A stretch of DNA of 39,704 nucleotides from VRUE01 sp036403515 (GTDB lineage: Bacteria > Actinomycetota > Thermoleophilia > Solirubrobacterales > 70-9), in NCBI GenBank assembly GCA_036403515.1, contig DASWQV010000037.1:1-39704 (forward strand), in the 5' to 3' direction. Below the pieces are notes generated by a model, which worked only from the letters and a program-made list of their open reading frames with translations, was not told the origin of the DNA and made no database searches. Both the position numbers and the translations under genes were made by a program. Shown here one piece after another: positions 7,932 to 16,358 of this stretch; position 1 is the first letter of the stretch; each line of letters starts with the position of its first letter.

Positions 7932-8897
7932 ATGAGCATCCAGCCGATCTTCCTGTTCTCGATCTCGCGCAGCGGCTCGACGCTGGTGCAGCGAATCATC
8001 GGCGCGCACGAGGGCGTCGCGACCACCTCGGAGCCATGGCTGCTGCTGCCACAGGCCTACACCCTGCGGCCGCGGGGCGTGGACGCCGAGTACGTCCACC
8101 CGCTGCTGGTCACTGCGATCGAGGACTTCTGCGAGGAGCTCCCCGGCGGCAGGGACGACTACCTCGACGAGATGCGCAAATTCATCTCGAGCCTCTACGA
8201 GAAGGCCGCCGGCGAGGGCGCCACCCACTTCCTCGACAAGACGCCGCCGTACTGCCTCGTCGCCGAGGAGATCATGCGGCTCTTCCCAGAGGGCAAGTTC
8301 CTCTTCCTCTGGCGCAGTCCGCTCAGCGTGGTGGCCTCGATGATCGAGACCTGGGGGCCGTGGCATCCGAACTTCATGAGCAGCGACCTCTTCATCGGCC
8401 TACCCCGCCTGATCGCCGCCTACGAGGCGAACCGGGAGCGCGTCTATGCGGCGCGCTTTGAGGATCTGACCGGTGGAGACGAAGGTCACTGGAGCGAGTT
8501 GATGGGTTACCTCGGCATCGAGTTCGAGCCCGAGGCGCTCGCCAACTTCGCGAAGATTGAGCTGGGCGGCCGTATGGGGGATCCAACCGGGCGCCAGAGG
8601 TACTCAACCCTGAGCGCCGAGCCCCAGCACAAGTGGAAGGGCACCCTCGCCAACCCGCTTCGCCGTGAGTGGTGCCGGCGCTACCTGCGCTTCCTGGGCG
8701 CTGCGCGACTCGCCACGATGGGCTATGAGATCGAGCGGATGACGAGCGAGCTCGACTCCCAGTCGGCCAGCCTGGACTCGTTCGCCGCCGACCTCTGGCG
8801 GGCCGCGAAGGACGTGGCGACCGAGCCCGTCCGAGTGCGAACGCGCGGTCGCCGGCTGGGAACCTCCAGCGCCATTCGCCCGCTGCTCGGGTCCTGA
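7932..8897 (+). CDS. Sulfotransferase (PAPS-dependent), copy 1
   Basis: A 321-aa protein starting at ATG 7932, with GAAGGG about 6 nt upstream. The N-terminal PAPS-binding loop is SRSGSTL at residues 12-18, followed by HEGVATTSEPW. The strand FPEGKFLFLWRSPLSVVAS holds the 3'-phosphosulfate-binding Arg and Ser. The DKTPPYC segment is typical of Sulfotransfer_3-like enzymes. It probably sulfates a glycan or small molecule in the cytoplasm. It opens the polysaccharide locus and is read away from the PAP2 gene. A second, more distant sulfotransferase lies at 12923. The acceptor is unknown. Confidence 0.88.
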   Translation: MSIQPIFLFSISRSGSTLVQRIIGAHEGVATTSEPWLLLPQAYTLRPRGVDAEYVHPLLVTAIEDFCEELPGGRDDYLDEMRKFISSLYEKAAGEGATHFLDKTPPYCLVAEEIMRLFPEGKFLFLWRSPLSVVASMIETWGPWHPNFMSSDLFIGLPRLIAAYEANRERVYAARFEDLTGGDEGHWSELMGYLGIEFEPEALANFAKIELGGRMGDPTGRQRYSTLSAEPQHKWKGTLANPLRREWCRRYLRFLGAARLATMGYEIERMTSELDSQSASLDSFAADLWRAAKDVATEPVRVRTRGRRLGTSSAIRPLLGS

Positions 8898-8913
8898 CGC
8901 CGCAGGCGCGGCG
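8898..8913 (+). terminator. Possible hairpin terminator after sulfotransferase 1
   Basis: CGCCGC and GCGGCG form a 6-bp stem with a 4-nt loop immediately after the stop codon. No T-run follows, so this is only a weak candidate. Confidence 0.25.
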
Positions 8914-8986
8914 CAAGACTCCTCCCGCCGGCTAAACGATCGTCCAGCTTCGAAGCCCACTGCGCTTGCCTGGTGCCGCGGCGCCG

Positions 8987-10330
8987 ATGAGCCGCCAGAT
9001 GAGCCCTACCCGTGCGCCGCTAGCCCGAGCCTGCCTGACGGCTGCAGCCGTGCTTTTGAGCGCGACCGCCTGCGCCGCCGCGAGCGCGGAAGGGGTGCCC
9101 GGCGCGTGGCACCTGGCTCAGGCCAAGCGGCCTTCCCGCGCGGCGAAGTGCACGAAAGCAAAGCGGGGTCGTGATGCCGCCAGCACCCGGAGCCTCGCCA
9201 AGCGGGAAGCCCGCGGTCGAGCCTGTGGCCTCAAACGCCGTGGCCGGACGCCACAGGCGCTCGGAGTGGCGTCGGAGTCCGCACCACTGGCCACCCCCCC
9301 GACACCGGATGAAATTTCCGCGGCGAGCTCCGAGCCTCCGTCCAACGCGCCCCAGCCGCCCCCCGGCGGCGAAGTTCCGAGCGACCCCTCGCCGATCCCC
9401 GAAACGCCCTTTCGCTTCTTTTCGCCGTCCAGCTTCTGGAACACGCCACTGGCCGAGGACGCCACGATCGATCCGCAGTCGGCGGCGATCACCGCCGCCT
9501 TCGGAGCGACGATCGCGGGCGAGCTTCAGGCTGGCGACGGGCCCTGGATCAATACGACGGACTACAGCGTGCCGATCTACACGGTGCCGGCGGACCAGCC
9601 AACCGTCCCGGTACAGCTCCTCAGCCAGTTCTATTCCCCCAGCCTGCAGTCGGCATGGCGGGAAGTGCCCTTGCCGTCCGAAGCCCAAGCCTCCGCGGGC
9701 AGCGACCGTCACCTCGTTGTCTGGCAGCCGAGCAGCGACCGCCTGTGGGAGTTCTGGAGGCTGGCACAGGTCGACGGAGGCTGGAGGGCGGCCTGGGGCG
9801 GGGCAATGCGAGACGTCTCCTCCGAGGCGGGCGTCTACGGTCCCGGCGCCTGGCCAGGCGCCGAGCGCTGGTGGGGATCGTCGGCCTCTTCGCTTTCGAT
9901 CGCCGGTGGCCTGATCACCTTGGAAGACCTGCGCCGAGGGGAAATCGACCACGGCCTGGCCCTGGCGATTCCCAACGCGAGAGCCGGCTTCTACGCCGCC
10001 CCGGCGGAGCGAACCGATGGAACAGCGGAGAGCCCACTCGCCCTACCCGAGGGAGCGCACCTGAGGCTCGATCCGGGCCTCGACCTTGCCTCGCTGCACC
10101 TCCCCCCACTGACGCTGACGATCGCCGAAGCCGCCCAGCGCTACGGAATCGTCGTCCGTGACCGAGCCAAGATCGCCCACTTCTTCGCCCAGGACCCAAC
10201 TCCCACTGGGACCAATCCCTATGCCGGCCGAGCGGGGTACTTCGAAGGACAGACCCCGGCGCAGCTGCTCTCTCGGTTTCCGTGGAGCCACCTTCAACTG
10301 CTGGCTATGGAGCTGCATCGCTGGGGCTGA
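8987..10330 (+). CDS. Exported protein of unknown function, FRFFSP paralogue 1
   Basis: About 447 aa from ATG 8987 (ATG 8999 is also possible). It begins with a signal sequence ending around TACAAASA, followed by a basic stretch and a Pro-rich linker (about residues 100-140). The remaining 300 residues are one globular domain starting FRFFSPSSFWNTPL. Conserved blocks include DYSVPIY, HLVVWQP, LWEFWRL, RWWGSSA, AERTDGT and PTGTNPY. I do not recognise an enzymatic motif. The same domain recurs at 15273-16352 in this locus, where it has a lipoprotein signal. A role in handling or displaying the polysaccharide outside the cell is inference from location only. Confidence 0.85.
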   Translation: MSRQMSPTRAPLARACLTAAAVLLSATACAAASAEGVPGAWHLAQAKRPSRAAKCTKAKRGRDAASTRSLAKREARGRACGLKRRGRTPQALGVASESAPLATPPTPDEISAASSEPPSNAPQPPPGGEVPSDPSPIPETPFRFFSPSSFWNTPLAEDATIDPQSAAITAAFGATIAGELQAGDGPWINTTDYSVPIYTVPADQPTVPVQLLSQFYSPSLQSAWREVPLPSEAQASAGSDRHLVVWQPSSDRLWEFWRLAQVDGGWRAAWGGAMRDVSSEAGVYGPGAWPGAERWWGSSASSLSIAGGLITLEDLRRGEIDHGLALAIPNARAGFYAAPAERTDGTAESPLALPEGAHLRLDPGLDLASLHLPPLTLTIAEAAQRYGIVVRDRAKIAHFFAQDPTPTGTNPYAGRAGYFEGQTPAQLLSRFPWSHLQLLAMELHRWG

Positions 10331-11900
10331 CGGCGACGTCCGGCTCGCCCCGCGCGAGCCGTGCGCGCCCCCACGCGCCGAGCTCGCCCAGGCGCGTTCG
10401 ATCCCGCTCGTTGAGGCCACCGCACAGCAGCAGGGCAGCCAGGTACGCAAGGGCGCCGGCAAGCAAACAGAGCGGCAGTGCCAGGGTCGATGAGAGCGCC
10501 CGCTCGACCGCGTGGGCAGCCGCGAATCCAGCCGCATAGGCGACGACGAGCGCGAGGCGCTCGCGCCGCGGCCAGGTGGCCCGCAGCGGACGAGCCAGGT
10601 GATGTCGCAAGGCGAGGCCGGAGAAGACGATCACAACGAGGTAACTGGCCAGCAGGGCAAGTGCCGGCCCGGCGATCTCCATGACCGGCGTGAGCGCGAT
10701 CAGCAGCGCGACCGTCACCACGAGCCGGACCATGGCGATGATGCTGGTCAGCCCGGGCCGGTCGACCGCCCAGAGCGCCTGCGTCTGGGTGATGCCCACC
10801 GAGGCGAGCGCCGGGTAGAGCGCGAGCAGGGCCAGCGCCGGCGCCGCGCGCCCGAAGCCCGGCCCGAAGAGATCGAGAACGGAATGAGCCGCGCCGCCGA
10901 TCGCCGCCGCCAGCAGCAGCATCCCGATCACTTCGTAGCGAATCGAGTCGACCATCGCCCGGTCGAAGCCATGGCCGTCGCCCTCGCTGTGCCGGCCGAC
11001 GAGAGTGGGATAGAGGACTTCGGTTATGCGCATGCTCGCCTGCTGCAGGTTCCTGGGAATGACCAGGGCGCGGCTGTAGGCGCCGACCACCGAAATCGGC
11101 GCGACCATGCCGATTGCCCAGACGCCGCCCTGCTGGCTGACGCCCTGGGCGAGCTGACCGGGCGTGGCCTTGAGGCCGAAGCGCAGCAGCTCCGGCAGGA
11201 TGGCCAGGCCGAGGCGGAATTCCGCTCGGCTCAGGCTCGGGCGCACGAACGGCCGGACCGCCACGACGCGGTGGACCAGCGCCGCCAGGGAGGCTCCGAT
11301 CATCGCTATCACCAGCCCCCACACCGACTTCCAGACGATGCCGATGCCGATTGCCAGGACCAGGAAGCTGAGCGTTTCGTTGAGCCGCACCCAGAAAAGC
11401 TGGCGACCGGCGACGAAGGCGGAGAAGATCGAGTCGATGTTCCAGCCGGTGTTTGTGACGATCGTGTAGCCGGCAATCGAGACGAGCGCCGGGGCGAGCA
11501 GCTCGGGAGCGTCGAGAGGGCCCGGAAAGACGAACGCGCAAACAGCCGCGTCGAGGATCGCCACGGAGAGGGTCAGCCCGACCGAGAAGGCGAAGACGAC
11601 GGCGAAGAGCTGGGTCACGCGCGGCTCGCGCGGGGAGAGGCCGGTGATCTCCCTGATCAGGGCCTGCTGCTCCTTGATCGTCGAGAGGACCCACATCGCC
11701 GCCACCGGTGCCCAGACGAGGGCGTACTGGCCGATCACGTCGACCCCATAGAGGCGCGCGGTGACGATCGTCGAGAGAAAGCCGATGCCGACCGTGGCCG
11801 AGAAGCTGAGGGTGCCGAAGAGGAAGCCCGTGCGGTAAGTCCCGCGCTTGGCGGCGGCTGGGCGCCCCCCCTTCGCGTCGCTGGATTCGGGCCTTGGCAT
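10305..11900 (-). CDS. Polysaccharide flippase (Wzx/MATE-like)
   Basis: A 531-aa polytopic membrane protein with roughly 12-14 hydrophobic helices, typical of the MVF/oligosaccharide-flippase superfamily that moves lipid-linked repeat units across the membrane. ATG 11900 is preferred over the longer frame because GGAGGGG stands just upstream. The first helix pair (residues about 25-60) has the family's FLSTIVTARLYGVDVIGQYA-like pattern. It is the only minus-strand gene in this part of the locus. It diverges from the Wzz-like gene across a 144-bp gap and overlaps the convergent FRFFSP gene by 26 bp. Confidence 0.88.
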   Translation of the reverse strand: MPRPESSDAKGGRPAAAKRGTYRTGFLFGTLSFSATVGIGFLSTIVTARLYGVDVIGQYALVWAPVAAMWVLSTIKEQQALIREITGLSPREPRVTQLFAVVFAFSVGLTLSVAILDAAVCAFVFPGPLDAPELLAPALVSIAGYTIVTNTGWNIDSIFSAFVAGRQLFWVRLNETLSFLVLAIGIGIVWKSVWGLVIAMIGASLAALVHRVVAVRPFVRPSLSRAEFRLGLAILPELLRFGLKATPGQLAQGVSQQGGVWAIGMVAPISVVGAYSRALVIPRNLQQASMRITEVLYPTLVGRHSEGDGHGFDRAMVDSIRYEVIGMLLLAAAIGGAAHSVLDLFGPGFGRAAPALALLALYPALASVGITQTQALWAVDRPGLTSIIAMVRLVVTVALLIALTPVMEIAGPALALLASYLVVIVFSGLALRHHLARPLRATWPRRERLALVVAYAAGFAAAHAVERALSSTLALPLCLLAGALAYLAALLLCGGLNERDRTRLGELGAWGRARLARGEPDVAVSPSDAAP

Positions 11901-12044
11901 CGCGCCCCTCCAAACGGGACAACGGGGGCGCCTGCTTATGCGAGCGGCGAGAAATTTATCTCGCCCGATATTTGCGACCCGTAAGTTCGGCGTGAAGCAA
12001 GCCGTTGGGAGACAAATCGCCACTTAGAGCGACGACCTCCGACC

Positions 12045-12926
12045 ATGCAACCTCTCGACCAGATCGACTCCCCCCCGCCGCCGCTGGAGCCGCAGGCGAC
12101 GATCGATGGATCGGACCCTTTCCTCGATCGTGTCTTCGAGCCGCCAGAAGGCTTCGTGCTGGGCGCGATCGCGCAAAACAAGCGGATCGTCGCCCTGTTT
12201 GCCGTGGTGCTGGCGCTGCTGGGTGTCGGCGCCGGGCTGCTGCGCGATGCGACCTACACAGCTTCGGCAACGCTGCAGGTCGGCCAGGTGAACCCAAACT
12301 CCCCTGGCTTCCTCGGCTACGTCCAGTCGGCGAGCTCGCTGGCCACCGCCTTCAGCCGCTCGATTACGGCGGCGCCCGTGCTGACGACGGTGCAACGAAA
12401 GCTCGCGATCGAAGCGGCGGAGCTGACTCCGCGCCTCTCGGCGGAGCCGATCCCGCTGGCTCCGGCGTTCCGGGTGATCGCCACCGGCTCTTCGGAATCC
12501 GACGCGATCCGGCTCGCCAACACCGCAGCCGCCGCGGTGAGCGGCTACGAGAATCGAAGCAATAGCTCAAACCCACAGGCAAAAGCTCTGCTCAGCGACT
12601 TCCACAGCGCCTCGCTCGAGCTCAAGCGGGCCGAAGCGCGGCTCGCCGCGCTGGAAGGCGAATCCGAATCGCCGAGCAGCGATGCCCTGGCCCAGGCCAA
12701 GGCCGAAAGATCGACGGCGCAGGTCAAGCTCAAGGGAATCAGCACGGCCTATGTGGCGGCCGTCGCCAGCCAGGCGCCGAGCGAGGGACTGGTCTCGCTG
12801 CTCGCTGGGGCGACCAGCGCCAGCAGTGACCGCATGGGCAAGATCGAGCTGTACGGATTCCTCGGCCTTCTCGCAGGATTGATCGTCGGCTGTGGCGCCG
12901 CAGTCCTGCGCGAGCAGCGGCCGTGA
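12045..12926 (+). CDS. Wzz-like polysaccharide chain-length/co-polymerase protein
   Basis: A 293-aa protein with two membrane helices (about residues 47-67 and 268-288) enclosing a periplasmic-type domain with a coiled coil (residues about 180-225). This is the Wzz/PCP layout. There is no C-terminal tyrosine-kinase domain, so it is a PCP without a fused BY-kinase. The N-terminal 30 residues are Pro/acid-rich. It starts the plus-strand polysaccharide operon that runs to 20132. Its stop overlaps the GTG start of sulfotransferase 2 by 4 bp. Confidence 0.85.
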   Translation: MQPLDQIDSPPPPLEPQATIDGSDPFLDRVFEPPEGFVLGAIAQNKRIVALFAVVLALLGVGAGLLRDATYTASATLQVGQVNPNSPGFLGYVQSASSLATAFSRSITAAPVLTTVQRKLAIEAAELTPRLSAEPIPLAPAFRVIATGSSESDAIRLANTAAAAVSGYENRSNSSNPQAKALLSDFHSASLELKRAEARLAALEGESESPSSDALAQAKAERSTAQVKLKGISTAYVAAVASQAPSEGLVSLLAGATSASSDRMGKIELYGFLGLLAGLIVGCGAAVLREQRP

Positions 12927-13786
12927 AGGCGCTGCCGACCTTTCTCATAGTCGGGGCGGTCAAGGCCGGGACAACGAGCCTTCACCACTACCTGGGCCAA
13001 CACCCGGAAGTCCAGATGTCGGCGATCAAGGAGACCAACTTCTTCTCCGGCCCGGCTAACGGCGTGCCCTATCCAGTCGGCAGAGTTGGCGGTCTCGACG
13101 AATACGAACGGCTCTTCGACCCGGCGTTCGAGGTCAGGGGCGAGGCCTCGCCCGGCTACTCCAACCATCCTCGGCGACAGGGCGTTCCGAAGCGAATCAA
13201 GGAAATGCTGCCCGAGGCGAAGCTGATCTACATCGTCCGGGACCCGATTGCGCGTGCCGTCTCGCATTACCAAATGCAGGTCGGCCTCGGCGAGGAGAAG
13301 CGACCGGCGGCAGAGGCCCTGACCGACCTCTCCGAGCCCCGCAGGTCCTACATCCCACCGGGCCTCTACGCGACGCAGCTCGAGTTGTACCTGAGCCACT
13401 TTCCCCAGGAGCAGATCCTCGTCGTCGACCAGGCCGACCTACTGGACGAGCGGCGGCCGACGCTGCAGCGGGTCTTTGCCTTCCTCGGGGTCGACGAGGC
13501 GATCGACTCCTCGGGGTTCGACGAGGAGCTGATGAGCGGCGGCCAGTGGCGAGCCTACTCCCCCGCCTATCGCCGCCTGCGCAAGACAATCGTCCCGGCG
13601 CTGCGCTGGCTGCCGCAGGGCCTGCGCCAAGCGCTGCGCGGCTCGGTCGAGGAGGCGATCTGGCCGCCGCTGGAGAAACCGCGGATCGACGAGCCGCTGC
13701 GCGGTCGCCTCGAAGAGATCTATGCCGAGGAGGTAGAGCGGTTCAGGGCGCTGAGCGGAAAAAGGCTCCAGAGCTGGAGCATCTGA
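12923..13786 (+). CDS. Sulfotransferase (PAPS-dependent), copy 2
   Basis: A 287-aa sulfotransferase domain protein. The 5'-phosphosulfate loop is GAVKAGTTSL at residues 11-20, and HPEVQMSAIKETNFF follows as in heparan-sulfate-type sulfotransferases. The strand IYIVRDPIARAVSHY near residues 102-116 holds the 3'-phosphate-binding Arg and Ser. It uses a GTG start with a 4-bp overlap with the Wzz-like gene, so it belongs firmly to the polysaccharide operon. It likely transfers sulfate to the polymer or its lipid-linked precursor. This class differs from copy 1 in length and motif context. Confidence 0.9.
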   Translation: MKALPTFLIVGAVKAGTTSLHHYLGQHPEVQMSAIKETNFFSGPANGVPYPVGRVGGLDEYERLFDPAFEVRGEASPGYSNHPRRQGVPKRIKEMLPEAKLIYIVRDPIARAVSHYQMQVGLGEEKRPAAEALTDLSEPRRSYIPPGLYATQLELYLSHFPQEQILVVDQADLLDERRPTLQRVFAFLGVDEAIDSSGFDEELMSGGQWRAYSPAYRRLRKTIVPALRWLPQGLRQALRGSVEEAIWPPLEKPRIDEPLRGRLEEIYAEEVERFRALSGKRLQSWSI

Positions 13787-13827
13787 TAGCGACGCGGACC
13801 GTCTGGCATCCCCCCCGATACACCTGG

Positions 13828-15276
13828 GTGCTGGTGGGGATCCTGGGGCTGGCGCTGCTCTACAAGTACCAGCCGAACCGGCTGGAAGGCTTCGGCCTGG
13901 CGAGTGCCCTGGCGGTGACCATCGTCGGGGTCCTGGTCCTGCGCAGGCTCTGGGAGCTGCCACCGGCGGTGGCGATGTGCGCGGCGATCGTGCTCACCGT
14001 CTTCTCCGGTGGCTGGTCGCAGATGGGGCTCGCGGGAGCGCCGCTGAACCGGCTCCTCGTCGCGCTGGTGGTCCTCCAGGTCCTGCTGCGGGCGCCCGGC
14101 GCCGCCCGAATGCCGCGCATTCAACTCCGCAACGTGCACCTGTTGATGGGCTTGACCGTGCTGTACGCGCTGGGGTCCGCCGCGGTGGCGGGATCCCTGA
14201 CCTCGAAGAACGGCTTCCTGCAGCTCTTCGACGTCTTCGGGATGACGCCGTTCCTGCTTTTCGTCCTCGCTCCCGCCGTCTTCGCCGGCCAACGGGAACG
14301 CAACCTGTTGCTCGGCGCCCTGGTCGGCCTTGGCGCCTACCTCGGGCTGACAGCGGTCTTCGAGTCGCTGGGGCCGCATGCGCTGGTCTTCCCCACCTAC
14401 ATCCGCGGCGTCGACGCCGAAAGCCTCGCCGCCGTGAAGGCGAGCGGTCCGTTTCAGAGCCCGACGGCGATGGGATCTGCCTGCTTCGCCTGCGCCGTTG
14501 CCGGCGTGATCGCGTTGTTCCAGTGGCGGGGGCGGGCAGGCCGGGCTCTGGCGTGGGTCGCAATCGTCGCCTGCAGCTTCGGCTGCTTCCTGACCCTGGA
14601 GCGCGGCGTCTGGATCGCGACGATCCTTGCCACGGCGCTCACGGCGCTGGCGACGCGGGGCGGGCGGCGCTGGCTGGCGCCGGGGATCGCAATTTCCGTC
14701 GTCGCCCTGATCGGCGCGTTCGCGATTTCACCCTCGCTCTCGCACAATGCATCGGAAAGGGCCACCTACAAGCAGAGCCTCTGGGATCGCCAGAACCAAA
14801 CCGCGGCCGGCCTGCGCATGGTCGCAGCAAAGCCCCTCTTCGGCTTTGGCCTCGGTCACTACGAAACGGCAAGCGTCGATTACTTCCGCCAGCCGTCCGA
14901 CTACCCGATGACCGGCTACACGCACGACATCGTGATCGGGGTCCCAGACCCAATCCTCCCCCTCCACGACACCTACCTCTCCTACGCGGTCGAGCTTGGC
15001 CTCGTGGGCGGGCTGCTCTGGCTCGCATCGATTCTTTGGGGCGTGGGGCCGGCGATCTTCAGCTTCGGGCCGGCGGCGCTGCGCCCGTGGAAGCTTGGGC
15101 TGCTGGCGATCTCGGCCTTCTTTCTCGTCGTCTGCGTCGTCGATCCGCACACGGCGCCCTTCCCGATGGTGCTGATGTTCGTCTGGGCCGGCCTCGCCAC
15201 GGGGGCCAGGCCGCTGCCCGCCGGAGAGACGGTCACGAGCGCTGCGCGCCTGAGCCCGCGAGCGGCCGGGGCGTGA
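13828..15276 (+). CDS. O-antigen ligase/polymerase-like membrane protein (Wzy-type)
   Basis: About 482 aa with 10-12 predicted helices. It has a large loop near residues 330-390 followed by LPLHDTYLSYAVELGLVG, which matches the Wzy_C/O-antigen ligase pattern. Its role would be polymerisation or ligation of the glycan on the outer face. The start is uncertain: the frame is open across the end of sulfotransferase 2, and no ATG lies near the expected N-terminus. GTG 13828 is the first standard start after the upstream stop. A CTG at 13783 overlapping that stop, preceded by GGAG, is another option. The stop overlaps the next GTG by 4 bp. Confidence 0.82.
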   Translation: MLVGILGLALLYKYQPNRLEGFGLASALAVTIVGVLVLRRLWELPPAVAMCAAIVLTVFSGGWSQMGLAGAPLNRLLVALVVLQVLLRAPGAARMPRIQLRNVHLLMGLTVLYALGSAAVAGSLTSKNGFLQLFDVFGMTPFLLFVLAPAVFAGQRERNLLLGALVGLGAYLGLTAVFESLGPHALVFPTYIRGVDAESLAAVKASGPFQSPTAMGSACFACAVAGVIALFQWRGRAGRALAWVAIVACSFGCFLTLERGVWIATILATALTALATRGGRRWLAPGIAISVVALIGAFAISPSLSHNASERATYKQSLWDRQNQTAAGLRMVAAKPLFGFGLGHYETASVDYFRQPSDYPMTGYTHDIVIGVPDPILPLHDTYLSYAVELGLVGGLLWLASILWGVGPAIFSFGPAALRPWKLGLLAISAFFLVVCVVDPHTAPFPMVLMFVWAGLATGARPLPAGETVTSAARLSPRAAGA

Positions 15277-16352
15277 GTCGCCTCCTTGCCGTAACCGGAG
15301 CCCTCGCCGCCCTGGCCTCGCTCTGCTGGGTGCTCTGCGGCTGCGGTAGCGAGATCGCCCTCGGCACTGACGCGGCCGCTCCGCAGATGCCGCTACTGGG
15401 AAACGCGCCATCCTTTCGCTTCTTCTCTCCGCAGAGCTTTTGGAACTCTCCCCCTCCACCGGACTCCCCGCTCGATCCCAGGTCGAGCCTTCTCGTCGAC
15501 GGGCTCGAGGCGGAGGTCGCGCAGGAGCTCGACGCCGGCAACGGGCCCTGGGTCAACACCGTTGACTACAGCGTCCCGGTCTACCGGGTGGCAGCCGACC
15601 AGCCGACGCTGCACGTCCACCTGACCAGCCGCTTCGCCGCGCAGCCGCTGCGCTCGGCCTGGCGGGCGGTGCCGCTGCCACCCGACGCTCGTCCCGCGAA
15701 GGGGAGTGATCACGCCCTGGTCGTCTGGCAGCCCGAAACGGATCGGCTCTGGGAGTTCTGGCGGCTGCAGTACGAAGCCGGGACCTGGACGGCCGCCTGG
15801 GGCGGCGCGATCAGCGGGGTCTCGTCCAATCCCGGCGTCTATGGCCCGGATGCCTGGGCCGGGGCCGACCGCTGGTGGGGATCCTCGGCGACCTCGCTGT
15901 CGATCGCCGGTGGCCTGATCACCTTCGACGACCTGCAGCGGGGCTGGATCAACCACGCCCTGGCGATCGCCGTGCCGGCAGCTCGCGCGGCGATCTACGC
16001 CTCGCCGGCCCAGCGCACCGACGGCACCTCGCAGAGCCTGGTGTCCATCCCCGAGGGAGCGCACCTGCGACTCGACCCCAGCCTCGATCTCGATGCCCTG
16101 CACCTCCCCAAGCTGACCCTGATGATCGCCAGGGCCGCGCAGCGCTTCGGCATCTTCGTCAGGGACAAGGCGCAGGTGACCCAGTTCTTCGCCCAGGACC
16201 CGCGGCCAACCGGCGTCAACCCCTACATAGGGGCAAGCGGCTACTTCGAAGGCGAGACCCCGTCCCAGCTGCTCACCTCCTTCCCCTGGAGCCGGCTCCA
16301 GGTGCTGGCGATGGACCTGCGCCGGTTCGAACCTCAAATTGGCACGGGCTGA
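15273..16352 (+). CDS. Putative lipoprotein of unknown function, FRFFSP paralogue 2
   Basis: A 359-aa protein from GTG 15273, coupled to the upstream ligase by a 4-bp overlap. The signal peptide ends with the lipobox-like VLCGC near residues 20-24, so membrane anchoring by lipidation is likely. After a short linker, the domain beginning FRFFSPQSFWNSP (about residue 47) runs to the C-terminus. It is colinear with the domain at 8987-10330, sharing DYSVPVY, ALVVWQP, LWEFWRL, RWWGSSA and PTGVNPY. No known catalytic signature is visible. Its position inside the sugar-polymer operon suggests a role in export, modification or anchoring of the polymer. Confidence 0.87.
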   Translation: MSRLLAVTGALAALASLCWVLCGCGSEIALGTDAAAPQMPLLGNAPSFRFFSPQSFWNSPPPPDSPLDPRSSLLVDGLEAEVAQELDAGNGPWVNTVDYSVPVYRVAADQPTLHVHLTSRFAAQPLRSAWRAVPLPPDARPAKGSDHALVVWQPETDRLWEFWRLQYEAGTWTAAWGGAISGVSSNPGVYGPDAWAGADRWWGSSATSLSIAGGLITFDDLQRGWINHALAIAVPAARAAIYASPAQRTDGTSQSLVSIPEGAHLRLDPSLDLDALHLPKLTLMIARAAQRFGIFVRDKAQVTQFFAQDPRPTGVNPYIGASGYFEGETPSQLLTSFPWSRLQVLAMDLRRFEPQIGTG

Positions 16353-16358
16353 ACGACC

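Noticed and set aside
7866..8366. N-terminal extension of PAP2 copy B by 167 codons
   Set aside because: Antisense to the sulfotransferase gene; the PAP2 fold starts at GTG 7865.
10512..11984. 490-codon plus-strand frame opposite the flippase
   Set aside because: Shadow of the flippase gene; its translation is highly charged and without family features.
13977..15272. N-terminal extension of the second FRFFSP protein to 791 codons
   Set aside because: Out-of-frame reading of the ligase-like gene; the real N-terminus is the signal peptide starting at GTG 15273.
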